64,000 nucleotides of DNA from the NCBI GenBank assembly GCA_902826455.1, contig CADEEV010000011.1, positions 53,020-117,019 of the forward strand, read 5' to 3'. The notes under the pieces are model-generated. The model did no database searches. It was given only the letters and a program-made list of their open reading frames with translations, and was not told the origin of the DNA. The stretch is from an uncultured Acidobacteriota bacterium (lineage in GTDB: Bacteria; Acidobacteriota; Vicinamibacteria; Fen-336). Within the stretch, counting starts at the first letter, position 1, and each line of letters starts with the position of its first letter. A program made the translations under genes and the position numbers. Below are positions 45,268 through 53,958 of this stretch, piece after piece.

Positions 45268-47951
45268 CGCGCAGCCTCGCCTTCCTCGGCCGGGACGCTC
45301 GGCGGGGTGCCCTCGATCGGCAGGGTGAAGGAGAAGGCGGCGCCGCCGCCCTCCCGGTTCCGCGTGGCGATCTGCCCGCCGTGAGCCGTCACGATGCCCC
45401 GGCAGATCGTGAGGCCCAGGCCGACGCCGCCCGCGCCCGACTCGGTGCGGTAGAACTTCTCGAACACCCGCGCCTCCGCTCCCGGCGCCAGACCGGGCCC
45501 GCGGTCGGCCACCGTCACGCTCAGCACGCCGTCGGCCAGCCAGACGCTCACCTCGATCGGAGCTTCCGGCGGCGTGTGCTTGGCGGCGTTCTCCAGGAGG
45601 TTCACGAGCACCTGCTCGATCAGTATGCCGTCGATCGACACGAGCGGCAGGTCGTCGGGGATGGCCGTCTCGATGCGGCGTCCGCGCAGCCGCGTCTCGA
45701 CGCGGGTCAGGGCCGCGCCGACGATCTCCTCGATCGACTCCCAGTCCCGGCGCACGCGGATGGCGCCCGACTCGAGGCGCGTCATGTCGAGGAGGTTGCC
45801 CACGAGCCGGTTGAGGCGATCGCCCTCCTCGAAGATCGCGGTCGTCAGCTCGCGCCGCGTGGCCTCGGAGACGGAGGGCTCCTCCATCAGGCTGCTGGCG
45901 GCCCCGGTGATCGTGGCGAGAGGCGTGCGCAGGTCGTGGGAGACGGAGCTCAGCAGGGCGTTGCGAAGCCTCTCGGTCTCGACGTCGACACGCGCCTTCT
46001 GGGCGGCTTCCGCCAGCTGCGCGCGCTCGAGGGCCGCGGCGGTCTGGCTCGCGAGGGCCTCGAGGATCTGGAATTGCTCGGTGGTGAACTCGCCCTCGGA
46101 GGGCGCGCGAGCGCCCAGGACCGCGACCGCGCCCCGGGTGCCGAGGAGCGGCAGGAAGAGCGCGTCCGCTCCCGGCAGCGTGTCGGTGCCGCGCCCGGCC
46201 TTCCGGCCGTGCTCGAGGACCCAGCGGGCCACCGCCTCGTCGCGCGGCGGAAGGCCGAAGCCTTCGTCGCGCGAGGAGATCGGGACGAGGGCGCCGTCGG
46301 GCCGCGCGACGACGATCGCGGCGCTCGCCGAGACGGCGTCGGAGACGTGGCGCGCCGAGGCCCGCGCGATCTCGTCGCCGGCCGGCGTCGCCGCGAGGTC
46401 GCGACTCGCCGCGTACAGCACCGCCGTGCGCCGCTCGCGCAGGCGCGCCATCTCGGCCTGCTCGCGGACCCGTGTCGCGAGGTCGCTGATCAGGAGCGCC
46501 ACCACCAGCATTACGCCGAAGGTGATGCCGTACTGCTTGTCGGTCACGGCGAACGTGAAGTACGGCGGCACGAAGCAGAAGTCCACGGCGGCGACGCTCA
46601 GCACCGAGGCGAGCGCCGAAGGACCGCGACCCAGGCGCGTCGCCGCGAGGACGACGCCCAGCAGGTACACCATGAGCAGGTCCGTGACGTGGAAGAACGG
46701 CCACATGGCGCCGGACACGGCGGTGGAGAGCGCTACGATCGCGAGGGACCAGGCGTAGTCGGAGGGCCGGCTCGGTACGCTCCGTCCCCTCAAGGGCCGG
46801 TCGTCGCTCGTGGCATCGCCCGAGATCACGTAGACGTCGATGTCTCCGCTGCCCCGCACCAGGGCGTCGACGAGCGAGCCCCGCAGCCGGTCGCGCCAGC
46901 GCGGGTGGGTGGGCTTGCCCGCCACGATCTTGCTGACGTTGTGCTCGCGGGCCCAGGCCAGGATCTCGTCCGCGACGGCGTGGCCGGGAACGATCGCCGT
47001 GCGGCCGCCCAGGTCCTCGGCGAGACGCAGGTTGGCGGCGAGGGCTTCGCGGTCCGCCTCGGAGAAGCGCGGATGAGCCGGGGTCTCGATGTAGAGGGCC
47101 GTCCACTCGGCGCGCAGCCCCGACGCCATCCGGCGCGTGGCCCGGATCAGGCGCGCGGAGCCCGGGTTGGCGCCGAGGCACACGAGCAGCCGCTCGGCGG
47201 CGGGCCAGGTCGCGGCGATGCCGTGATCCCGCCGGTAGCTGCGCATCTGGGCGTCGACGCGCTCGGCGGTGCGGCGCAGCGCCAGCTCGCGCAACGCGAT
47301 CAGGTTGCCCTTGCGGAAGAAGCTGCGCGCCGCCCGCTCGGCCTGCTCCGGGACGTAGACCTTGCCTTCCTGGAGACGGCGAAGCAGGTCCTCGGGCGGC
47401 AGGTCCACGAGCTCGACCTCGTCGGCCTCGTCGAGGATGCCGTCGGGCACCGTCTCCTGCACCGCGACGCCGGTGATCTGCGCGACCACGTCGTTGAGGC
47501 TCTCGAGGTGCTGGACGTTCAGCGTCGTGTAGACGTGGATGCCGGCGTCGAGCAGCTCCTGGGCGTCCTGGTAGCGCTTGGCGTGACGGGACCCCGGCGC
47601 GTTCGTGTGGGCGAGCTCGTCGAGGAGCAGCACGGCCGGCCGTCGCGCGAGCGCGCGGTCGAGGTCGAACTCGGTGAGCGACACGCTGCGATGCTCGAGG
47701 GCGCGCGCCGGCACCCTCTCCAGTCCCTCGAGGAGCGATGCCGTCTCCTTCCGGCCATGGGTCTCGACGACCCCGACCACGACGTCCTTGCCCTCGGCGC
47801 GGCGCGCGCGCGCGGCCAGCAGCATCGCATACGTCTTGCCGACGCCGGCCGTGGCGCCCAGGAAGACCTTGAGCCGACCCTTGCCGTGCCGCGCCTCCTG
47901 CTCGTTCACGCGCGTGAGCAGCGCGTCCGGGTTGGGGCGCCCCGTGGTCAT
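45264..47951 (-). CDS. kdpD: osmosensitive K+ channel histidine kinase
   Basis: An 895-residue KdpD of full length. The N-terminal KdpD domain has the Walker A LGATAGVGKTYAML and LLLDELAHTNAPGSRHAKRYQD. A Usp-like domain follows (about 250-375), four close membrane helices (about 395-495), a GAF domain, then the phosphoacceptor SSVSHDLRTPL and an ATPase domain (NLLENAAKHT, DRGPGL, GVGLGLTICRGIV). It controls kdp expression with KdpE. ATGA overlaps join it to kdpC and kdpE. Confidence 0.96.
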   Translation of the reverse strand: MTTGRPNPDALLTRVNEQEARHGKGRLKVFLGATAGVGKTYAMLLAARARRAEGKDVVVGVVETHGRKETASLLEGLERVPARALEHRSVSLTEFDLDRALARRPAVLLLDELAHTNAPGSRHAKRYQDAQELLDAGIHVYTTLNVQHLESLNDVVAQITGVAVQETVPDGILDEADEVELVDLPPEDLLRRLQEGKVYVPEQAERAARSFFRKGNLIALRELALRRTAERVDAQMRSYRRDHGIAATWPAAERLLVCLGANPGSARLIRATRRMASGLRAEWTALYIETPAHPRFSEADREALAANLRLAEDLGGRTAIVPGHAVADEILAWAREHNVSKIVAGKPTHPRWRDRLRGSLVDALVRGSGDIDVYVISGDATSDDRPLRGRSVPSRPSDYAWSLAIVALSTAVSGAMWPFFHVTDLLMVYLLGVVLAATRLGRGPSALASVLSVAAVDFCFVPPYFTFAVTDKQYGITFGVMLVVALLISDLATRVREQAEMARLRERRTAVLYAASRDLAATPAGDEIARASARHVSDAVSASAAIVVARPDGALVPISSRDEGFGLPPRDEAVARWVLEHGRKAGRGTDTLPGADALFLPLLGTRGAVAVLGARAPSEGEFTTEQFQILEALASQTAAALERAQLAEAAQKARVDVETERLRNALLSSVSHDLRTPLATITGAASSLMEEPSVSEATRRELTTAIFEEGDRLNRLVGNLLDMTRLESGAIRVRRDWESIEEIVGAALTRVETRLRGRRIETAIPDDLPLVSIDGILIEQVLVNLLENAAKHTPPEAPIEVSVWLADGVLSVTVADRGPGLAPGAEARVFEKFYRTESGAGGVGLGLTICRGIVTAHGGQIATRNREGGGAAFSFTLPIEGTPPSVPAEEGEAAR

Positions 47952-48523
47952 TCCGGGCTGAGCGCGTCCAGGGCGAGGTTGAGCTCCAGCACGTTCACCA
48001 CCGGCTCGCCGAGCACGCCCAGGGCGCGGGGCTCGCCGTGGCCCTCCACGACGCGCCAGATCTCCGAGAGGGCGAGGCCGCGCGCGCCTGCGACGCGCGC
48101 CACCTGGAACCGGGCGCTCGCCAGGCTGATGTGGGGATCGAGGCCGCTGGCCGACGCCGTCACGAGGTCGACGGGCACGGCCGTGTCGTTGCCGGGCTCG
48201 GCCGCGCGCAGCGCCGCGATCCGGGCCCGGGCCGCGGCCACGAGGGCCGGGTTCAGCGGGCCCAGGTTCGAGCCCGTCGACGCCGCGGCGTCGAACGCGG
48301 GCGCGCTGGCCGAGAGCCGCCCCCAGAAGTAGCGCGGCGAGTCGAAGGGCTGGCCGATCAGGCGCGATCCGACCGGCCTTCCCCCCTGGACAACGAGGCT
48401 GCCCTGCGCCTGCGTGGGGAAGAGCGCCTGGGCGAGGCCAGTCATGGCGAGAGGATATGCGAGGCCGGTCACGAGCGTCAGGAGCGCGAGCAGCCGGGCG
48501 GCCGGCAGCAGGTGGCTTCTCAT
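47948..48523 (-). CDS. kdpC: potassium-transporting ATPase subunit C
   Basis: A 191-residue single-span subunit. The N-terminal helix (about 9-30) includes TGLAYPLAMTGLAQALFP. The periplasmic part shows GSRLIGQPFDSPRYFWGRLSA, GSNLGPLNPAL and VPVDLVTASASGLDPHISLASA, all typical of KdpC. A Shine-Dalgarno (GGAGG) lies before the ATG. It overlaps kdpD by ATGA. Confidence 0.96.
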   Translation of the reverse strand: MRSHLLPAARLLALLTLVTGLAYPLAMTGLAQALFPTQAQGSLVVQGGRPVGSRLIGQPFDSPRYFWGRLSASAPAFDAAASTGSNLGPLNPALVAAARARIAALRAAEPGNDTAVPVDLVTASASGLDPHISLASARFQVARVAGARGLALSEIWRVVEGHGEPRALGVLGEPVVNVLELNLALDALSPE

Positions 48524-48533
48524 GGTTCCTCCG

Positions 48534-50609
48534 TCAGACCAGCCCGAGCGTCGCGAGCAGCAGGTCCACGAGCTTGATGCCGGCGAACGGCGCCACGAGC
48601 CCGCCGAGGCCGTAGACGAGCAGGTTGCGGCGCAAGAGCGCCGCGGCGCCCACCGGGCGGTAGGCGACGCCGCGCAGCGCCAGGGGGATGAGCAGCACGA
48701 TGATCACGGCGTTGAAGATCACGGCCGAGAGGATCGCGCTCTGCGGGCTCGTGAGGCGCATAACGTCGAGGCTCTTGAGGACCGGGTAGGTCGCGGCGAA
48801 AGCCGCCGGCAGGATCGCGAAGTACTTGGCCACGTCGTTCGCGATGCTGAAGGTCGTGAGGGAGCCCCGTGTCATCAACAGCTGCTTGCCGATCTCCACG
48901 ATCTCGATGAGCTTCGTGGGGTTCGAGTCGAGGTCCACCATGTTCCCGGCCTCCCGTGCCGCCTGGGTGCCGGTGTTCATCGCGACCGCCACGTCGGCCT
49001 GGGCCAGCGCCGGCGCGTCGTTGGTGCCGTCGCCGGTCATGGCCACGAGGTGGCCGCCGGCCTGGCGCTCGCGGATCAGACGCAGCTTGGCCTCGGGCGT
49101 CGCCTGGGCCAGGAAGTCGTCGACGCCGGCCTCCGCGGCGATCGCGGCGGCCGTGAGGGGGTTGTCGCCGGTGATCATCACGGTCTCGATGCCCATGCGC
49201 CGCAGCTCGGCGAAGCGCTCGCGGATGCCGCCCTTCAGGATGTCCTTCAGGTGGATGACGCCGAGGGCGCGGCCGCCGTCGGCCACCACCAGGGGCGTGC
49301 CGCCCCCACGCGCGATCGTCTCGACCGCGGCCTTCACCTCGGGGGCCAGGGCCCCACCGCGCTCGTGGACCCAGCTCTCGATGGCGTCGACGGCCCCCTT
49401 GCGCAGCGTGCGGCCGTCGAGATCGACGCCGCTCATGCGCGTGTGGGCGGAGAACGCCACGAAGCGCGCGCCCAGGGCGTGGACGTCGCGCTCCCGGATG
49501 CCGTGCTTCTCCTTCGCGAGCACGACGATGCTGCGGCCCTCCGGCGTCTCGTCCGCGAGCGAGGCGAGCTGCGCGGCGTCGGCGAGGGCGCGCTCGTCGA
49601 CGCCCGGCGCGGGGACGAAGGCCGTGGCGAGGCGGTTGCCGAGGGTGATCGTGCCGGTCTTGTCGAGCAGCAGCACGTCCACGTCGCCGGCGGCCTCGAC
49701 GGCCCGCCCCGACATCGCGATGACGTTGGCGCGGATCAGCCGGTCCATTCCCGAGATGCCGATCGCCGAGAGCAGGCCGCCGATCGTCGTGGGGATGAGG
49801 CAGACGAGCAGCGCGATCAGCACCGTGACGGTCACGGGCCGGCCGTGGCCCGCGACGTCGGCTGCGTAGACGGAGAACGGAAGCAGCGTCGCGGTCGCGA
49901 GCAGGAACACGATCGTCATGGACGCGAGCAGGATGTCGAGGGCGATCTCGTTGGGCGTCTTCTGGCGCTTCGCCCCTTCGACCAGGGAGATCATCCGGTC
50001 GAGGAACGCCTCGCCGGGGTTGGCCGTGATACGCACGATGAGCCAGTCGGACAGCACCCGGGTGCCGCCCGTCACCGCGCTCCGGTCGCCGCCGCTCTCG
50101 CGGATCACCGGCGCGCTCTCCCCGGTGATGGCGCTCTCGTCGACGCTCGCGACGCCCTCGACGACCTCGCCGTCCGCGGGGACCAGGTCGCCGGCCTCGA
50201 CGAGCACGCTGTCGCCGCGCCGCAGGTCGGGGGCCGGAACCTCGGTGCGCGCCGCGTCGCGCCGCGGGACGGCCAGCTTCTTCGCCAGGATGTCGCGGCG
50301 CGCCTTGCGCAGCGAGTCGGCCTGGGCCTTGCCCCGGCCCTCGGCGATGGCCTCCGCGAGGTTCGCGAAGAGGACCGTCGCCCACAGCCAGGCGGACACC
50401 GAGAGGATGAAGGCCGGTGACGCCTCGCCGGCGCCCGTCACGAGGGCGTGCACGCCGAGCAGCGTCGTGAACGCGCTGCCGACCTCGGTCACGAACATCA
50501 CGGGGTTCCGGACCTGGTGGCGCGGGTCGAGCTTGACGAAGGCGTCGCGCACGGCCGGGCGCAGAAGCCCCGGGTCGAAGAGCGAACGCTTCTGGGCATG
50601 AGTGCTCAT
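48534..50609 (-). CDS. kdpB: potassium-transporting ATPase subunit B
   Basis: A 691-residue P-type ATPase that drives K+ uptake. The phosphorylated Asp316 is in LLLDKTGT. Other P-type motifs are [12 protein letters not shown] (158-168), the [10 protein letters not shown] membrane helix and the late [12 protein letters not shown] hinge. It lies between kdpA and kdpC with 10-base gaps on each side. Confidence 0.97.
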   Translation of the reverse strand: MSTHAQKRSLFDPGLLRPAVRDAFVKLDPRHQVRNPVMFVTEVGSAFTTLLGVHALVTGAGEASPAFILSVSAWLWATVLFANLAEAIAEGRGKAQADSLRKARRDILAKKLAVPRRDAARTEVPAPDLRRGDSVLVEAGDLVPADGEVVEGVASVDESAITGESAPVIRESGGDRSAVTGGTRVLSDWLIVRITANPGEAFLDRMISLVEGAKRQKTPNEIALDILLASMTIVFLLATATLLPFSVYAADVAGHGRPVTVTVLIALLVCLIPTTIGGLLSAIGISGMDRLIRANVIAMSGRAVEAAGDVDVLLLDKTGTITLGNRLATAFVPAPGVDERALADAAQLASLADETPEGRSIVVLAKEKHGIRERDVHALGARFVAFSAHTRMSGVDLDGRTLRKGAVDAIESWVHERGGALAPEVKAAVETIARGGGTPLVVADGGRALGVIHLKDILKGGIRERFAELRRMGIETVMITGDNPLTAAAIAAEAGVDDFLAQATPEAKLRLIRERQAGGHLVAMTGDGTNDAPALAQADVAVAMNTGTQAAREAGNMVDLDSNPTKLIEIVEIGKQLLMTRGSLTTFSIANDVAKYFAILPAAFAATYPVLKSLDVMRLTSPQSAILSAVIFNAVIIVLLIPLALRGVAYRPVGAAALLRRNLLVYGLGGLVAPFAGIKLVDLLLATLGLV

Positions 50610-50619
50610 GGGCTCTCTT

Positions 50620-52338
50620 TCAGGCGTACAGCAGGAGGTGCTCGACGATCGGCCCCAGGGCCAGCGCGGGCAGGAAGGTGAGAGCGCCCACGAGGACGAC
50701 GATGCCGAGGAGCAGGATCACGAAGAGCGGCGTGTGGGTCGGGAACGTGCCGGGGCCGGGAGCGACGGCCTTCTTGCGGACGAGGGAGCCGGCGAGGGCC
50801 AGGGCGGGGATGGCCACGAAGTAGCGCGAGACCAGCATCGCGATGCCGAGGGTCACGTTGTAGAACGGGTTGTTGGCGCCGAGGCCGCCGAAGGCGCTGC
50901 CGTTGTTGTTGCCGGCGGAGGAGAACGCGTACAGCACTTCGCTGAAGCCGTGGGGCCCCGGGTTGAAAACGCCGGCGCGGCCCGCGGTGGTCGCGACAGC
51001 CGCGGCCGTTCCCGCGAGCACGCACAGCGCGGGAGCGAGCAGGGCGACCGAGGCCATCTTGATCTCGAAGGCCTCGATCTTCTTGCCCAGGTACTCCGGC
51101 GTCCGGCCGACCATCAGGCCCGCGATGAAGACCGCGACGATCGCGAAGATCAGCATCCCGTAGAGCCCGGACCCGACGCCGCCGAAGATCACCTCGCCCA
51201 GCTGCATCAGCACCAACGGGGCGAGGCCGCCGAGCGGCGTGAACGAGTCGTGCATGGCGTTCACCGAGCCGTTCGAGGCCGCCGTGGTGGCGGTCGCCCA
51301 CAACGCGGAGTTCGCGATGCCGAAGCGCGCCTCCTTGCCTTCCATGTTGCCGCCGGGCTGCATGGCGGTCGCGCGCGCGTCGACGCCCAGGCTCGCGAGC
51401 GCCGGGTTGCCGCGCTGCTCGGCGCACAGGCACAGGGCCAGGAACGCCACCAGGGCGAGCGTCATCGCGGCGATCAGCGCGGTGCCCTGCCTCGCGTCGC
51501 CGACCATGCGCCCGAAGCTGTGGCAGAGCGCCGCCGCCAGCAGCAGGATCGCGAGCATCTCGAGGAAGTTCGAGAGCGCCGTGGGGTTCTCGAAGGGATG
51601 GGCGGAGTTGACGTTGAAGAAGCCGCCGCCGTTGGTGCCGAGCTGCTTGATCGCGATCTGCGACGCGGCGGGACCCAGGGCCAGCACCTGGGGCCGACCG
51701 GTCTCGACGGCCGTCACGGTTGCGTACGGCCGCAGGGTCTGCACGACGCCCTGTGACACGAGGGCGAGCGTGAGCACGACGGAGAGCGGCAGCAGCACGT
51801 AGGCCGTGCTCCGGACGAGGTCGCCCCAGAAGTTGCCGATCGTCGTGCCGCTGCGACGCGCGACGCCGCGCGCGAAGGCGGCGAGGACGGCCATGCCAGC
51901 CGCGGCCGACACGAAGTTCTGGACCGTGAGCGCGAGCATCTGCGAGAAGTAGCTGAGCGTCGTCTCGCCGCTGTAGGACTGCCAGTTGGTGTTGGTCGCG
52001 AAGCTCACGGCCGCGTTGAAGGCCAGGTCGGGCGTCGTGGCCGACAGGCCCTGGGGGTTCCAGGGCAGCACGGCCTGAAGACGCAGGATCGCGTAGACCG
52101 CGACGAGGCCGAGCAGGTTGAAGGCGAGGAAGGCGCCCGCGTAGCTCTTCCAGGTCATCTCCGTCTCGGGCACGACGCCGCACAGGCGGTAGGTCAAGCG
52201 CTCGAGAGGGCCGAGCACCCGGTCGAGGACCGTCGTCTCGCCGGAGTAGACGCGGGCCATGAAGACCCCCAGCGGCTTCGCGAGCAGCAGCAGCACGAGA
52301 AGGAAGAGCGCGACCTGGACGAGCGCGTTGGCGGTCAC
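50620..52338 (-). CDS. kdpA: potassium-transporting ATPase subunit A
   Basis: A 572-residue channel-like subunit with about ten membrane helices. The four filter-loop regions can be picked out, for example [36 protein letters not shown], and [15 protein letters not shown]. The start is a GTG at 52338 that overlaps the kdpF stop as GTGA; a longer frame runs upstream through kdpF but is not used. Confidence 0.96.
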   Translation of the reverse strand: MTANALVQVALFLLVLLLLAKPLGVFMARVYSGETTVLDRVLGPLERLTYRLCGVVPETEMTWKSYAGAFLAFNLLGLVAVYAILRLQAVLPWNPQGLSATTPDLAFNAAVSFATNTNWQSYSGETTLSYFSQMLALTVQNFVSAAAGMAVLAAFARGVARRSGTTIGNFWGDLVRSTAYVLLPLSVVLTLALVSQGVVQTLRPYATVTAVETGRPQVLALGPAASQIAIKQLGTNGGGFFNVNSAHPFENPTALSNFLEMLAILLLAAALCHSFGRMVGDARQGTALIAAMTLALVAFLALCLCAEQRGNPALASLGVDARATAMQPGGNMEGKEARFGIANSALWATATTAASNGSVNAMHDSFTPLGGLAPLVLMQLGEVIFGGVGSGLYGMLIFAIVAVFIAGLMVGRTPEYLGKKIEAFEIKMASVALLAPALCVLAGTAAAVATTAGRAGVFNPGPHGFSEVLYAFSSAGNNNGSAFGGLGANNPFYNVTLGIAMLVSRYFVAIPALALAGSLVRKKAVAPGPGTFPTHTPLFVILLLGIVVLVGALTFLPALALGPIVEHLLLYA

Positions 52339-52427
52339 GAGAACCACTCCGGCTTGAAGAGCGCGATGAAGAGGTAGACCAGCAGACCCAGGGTGACGAG
52401 GCCGGCGGCCACGTGCAGGAGGCTCAT
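52335..52427 (-). CDS. kdpF: potassium-transporting ATPase subunit F
   Basis: A 30-residue single-helix peptide, [13 protein letters not shown] then [15 protein letters not shown]. The family's Tyr-Leu-x-x-Ala-Leu-x-x-Pro-Glu-x-Phe ending is clear. KdpF stabilises the KdpABC complex. It is too short for routine gene calling. It overlaps both neighbours by 4 bases (ATGA before, GTGA after). Confidence 0.93.
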   Translation of the reverse strand: MSLLHVAAGLVTLGLLVYLFIALFKPEWFS

Positions 52428-52519
52428 CGGCCGTCCTCCATGAGGCGCTCGCAGAACAGGCAGAACAGCCAGGCGGCCGCGAAGAACAGCACGCCGCCGC
52501 CGAGGTACACGAGGTCCAT
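52424..52519 (-). CDS. 31-residue membrane microprotein of the kdp operon
   Basis: A short gene directly before kdpF, with a Shine-Dalgarno (AAGGAG) seven bases before its ATG and an ATGA overlap with kdpF. The product is a single helix ([21 protein letters not shown]) followed by charged ERLMEDGR. Similar tiny reading frames before kdpF exist in some other bacteria as far as I recall, but have no settled function. A role as an extra Kdp accessory peptide is inferred. Confidence 0.75.
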   Translation of the reverse strand: MDLVYLGGGVLFFAAAWLFCLFCERLMEDGR

Positions 52520-52529
52520 GCGCGTCTCC

Positions 52530-52715
52530 TTAGAACCAGGCCGTCATGAGCGGCCCCGAGCCGCTGTCGCGGCGGTACTCGAGGCGGGTCGAGAGCACGT
52601 CTTGCGGCCGGGCGTCGCGGGTGAAGATCGCCGAGGACACCCGGTCGACGGGCCAGAAGATCGCCGCCGCGGCGAGGCACCCGCCGCCTCCAGCGACCAA
52701 CGTGTCGTCGCTCAT
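52530..52715 (-). CDS. 61-residue protein heading the kdp operon
   Basis: A possible first gene of the operon. The ATG at 52715 lies 6 bases after a TAGATT box that follows two pairs of CTTGA repeats, and its TAA stop lies 10 bases before the next start within that gene's Shine-Dalgarno. The product has a weakly hydrophobic N-terminus ([19 protein letters not shown]) and a polar remainder ending GPLMTAWF. I know no homologue. If it is not translated, the segment would be a 5' leader for kdp. Confidence 0.5.
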   Translation of the reverse strand: MSDDTLVAGGGGCLAAAAIFWPVDRVSSAIFTRDARPQDVLSTRLEYRRDSGSGPLMTAWF

Positions 52716-52721
52716 GTCCCG

Positions 52722-52727
52722 AATCTA
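52722..52727 (-). promoter_or_regulatory. -10 box of kdp operon
   Basis: TAGATT on the minus strand, 6 bases before the ATG at 52715 and 12 bases after the nearest CTTGA half-site. Confidence 0.6.
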
Positions 52728-52739
52728 GGCGCCGGAACA

Positions 52740-52787
52740 TCAAGGAGGGCTCAAAGGTCGGCCCCCGGCCGTCAAGATCCCGTCAAG
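52740..52787 (-). promoter_or_regulatory. two pairs of CTTGA direct repeats, putative KdpE operator
   Basis: On the minus strand, half-sites end at 52740 (CTTGA), 52751 (TTTGA), 52772 (CTTGA) and 52783 (CTTGA): two pairs each 11 bp apart. The distal pair is a perfect 8-bp direct repeat (CTTGACGGgatCTTGACGG). This is the spacing of OmpR/PhoB-family operators, and the proximal pair takes the place of a -35. The distal pair overlaps the SGNH hydrolase stop codon. Confidence 0.65.
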
Positions 52788-53892
52788 GTCTCTGGGGCCT
52801 CGGCTCACGGTCGAGTCCGCGCCGCTTGAGGAAGGTGGCCACGGTGCGCGCGGCGAGGGCCGATGCGTCCACGTTCCAGTGGGTGTCCTGGGGGAAGTCC
52901 CAGAGGCGGCGGGGCTCGGCAAGGCGCGCGGCCCGGAGCGTCCGCTCCAGGGGGAAATACTCGATGTGCTGCTGCTCGAAACGCTTGCGCAGGGGACCGA
53001 ACAGGCCGATCTGCTCGTTGCGGTGGCCGGTGTTGAGCACGATCAGCGTCGCGCCGGCGTCCTCGACGCGGCCCCGGAGCGCCGACACGAGGCGCGCGGT
53101 GAGCCGCACGTCCGGAGTGCTCGGCCGCGAGTTCGCGACCACGAGGCGCTCGTACAGCCAGGGCCTCTGGACCTGGACGCGCTTGGTCCGGCGCCCGAGC
53201 CCGATCGCCTTCAGGAGTTTCCACGTATTGGAATGGCGCCCCAGCCAGAGCCGCGCGCGCTCCGCCCCCGACAGCCTCGGAACGGGCTTGTTGCGGCGGA
53301 CCAGGCGGCCGCCGGGCTCGAGCTCGAAATACGGCTTGTAGTTCATGTAGAAGACGAAGTCCTGGGTGTTCGCTTCGAAGTCGTTGTCGCACATCAGCAG
53401 CAGCACGATGTCCGGATGCAGGCGCGCCCCGAGGTCCTCGAACAACAGCAGCTCCTGGTCCGTGGAGTAGCCGCTCACGCCCATGTTCACGACCTCGACG
53501 CCGTGACCCATGTGGCGCGCGAGGTTGGTCGGGAAGGTGTGGACGTAGTCGAGACCCGCACCGAACGCGAAGCTGTCGCCGAGGACCAGGATGCGCTTGA
53601 CGCCCGGCCTCGGCCGGCGCGCGATCTCCGGGCCCCGCAGGCCCAGGGAGTTGATCTTGACGCGTCCCGAGTCGGGGCCCGCGATGTGGCGCCGCGCGCG
53701 CGCCTTGGGCGTGTGGAACCAGCCCTTGTTCGCGTCGTAGGCGAAGAGCGCCTCACGCTGCGACGGGGCCTCGAGGGTCGGCAGGCTCAGGCCGACGATG
53801 CGGCTCACGCCTTCGAACGCCGCGATCCCCAGGACGAGGCTGACGCCCGTCGTGACGAGGATCGCGCGCGCCCGAGACGCCAGGGGGTTCAC
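52783..53892 (-). CDS. membrane-anchored SGNH/GDSL-type hydrolase
   Basis: A 369-residue protein with an N-terminal membrane anchor (about 10-30). The SGNH fold shows block I ILVLGDSFAFGAGL with the Ser nucleophile, a Gly in VVNMGVSGYSTDQELLLFED, LLMCDNDFEANTQDF (Asn), and a late DFPQDTHWNVDAS with the Asp-x-x-His pair. Such proteins often move or remove acetyl groups on surface polysaccharides (DHHW/AlgX-like); substrate unknown. The GTG at 53892 follows the same repeat/-10/start arrangement as the kdp operon, which lies directly downstream on the same strand. Confidence 0.8.
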   Translation of the reverse strand: MNPLASRARAILVTTGVSLVLGIAAFEGVSRIVGLSLPTLEAPSQREALFAYDANKGWFHTPKARARRHIAGPDSGRVKINSLGLRGPEIARRPRPGVKRILVLGDSFAFGAGLDYVHTFPTNLARHMGHGVEVVNMGVSGYSTDQELLLFEDLGARLHPDIVLLLMCDNDFEANTQDFVFYMNYKPYFELEPGGRLVRRNKPVPRLSGAERARLWLGRHSNTWKLLKAIGLGRRTKRVQVQRPWLYERLVVANSRPSTPDVRLTARLVSALRGRVEDAGATLIVLNTGHRNEQIGLFGPLRKRFEQQHIEYFPLERTLRAARLAEPRRLWDFPQDTHWNVDASALAARTVATFLKRRGLDREPRPQRP

Positions 53893-53898
53893 GCCCGA

Positions 53899-53904
53899 AC
53901 GGTA
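53899..53904 (-). promoter_or_regulatory. -10 box of SGNH hydrolase gene
   Basis: TACCGT on the minus strand, 6 bases before the GTG at 53892 and 12 bases after the nearest CTTGA half-site. Confidence 0.5.
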
Positions 53905-53916
53905 GAGGACGGGGTA

Positions 53917-53932
53917 TCAAGAAAGTATCAAG
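53917..53932 (-). promoter_or_regulatory. CTTGATAC direct repeat, putative operator
   Basis: On the minus strand a perfect 8-bp direct repeat, CTTGATACtttCTTGATAC, with an 11-bp period. Its spacing to the -10 box (12 bp) and start codon equals that of the kdp operator. Confidence 0.65.
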
Positions 53933-53946
53933 ACGGCCCGGGACCG

Positions 53947-53952
53947 TAGAAT
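53947..53952 (+). promoter_or_regulatory. -10 box of hrpB, leaderless type
   Basis: TAGAAT, exactly 6 bases before the ATG at 53959. Confidence 0.6.
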
Positions 53953-53958
53953 GCCGCG

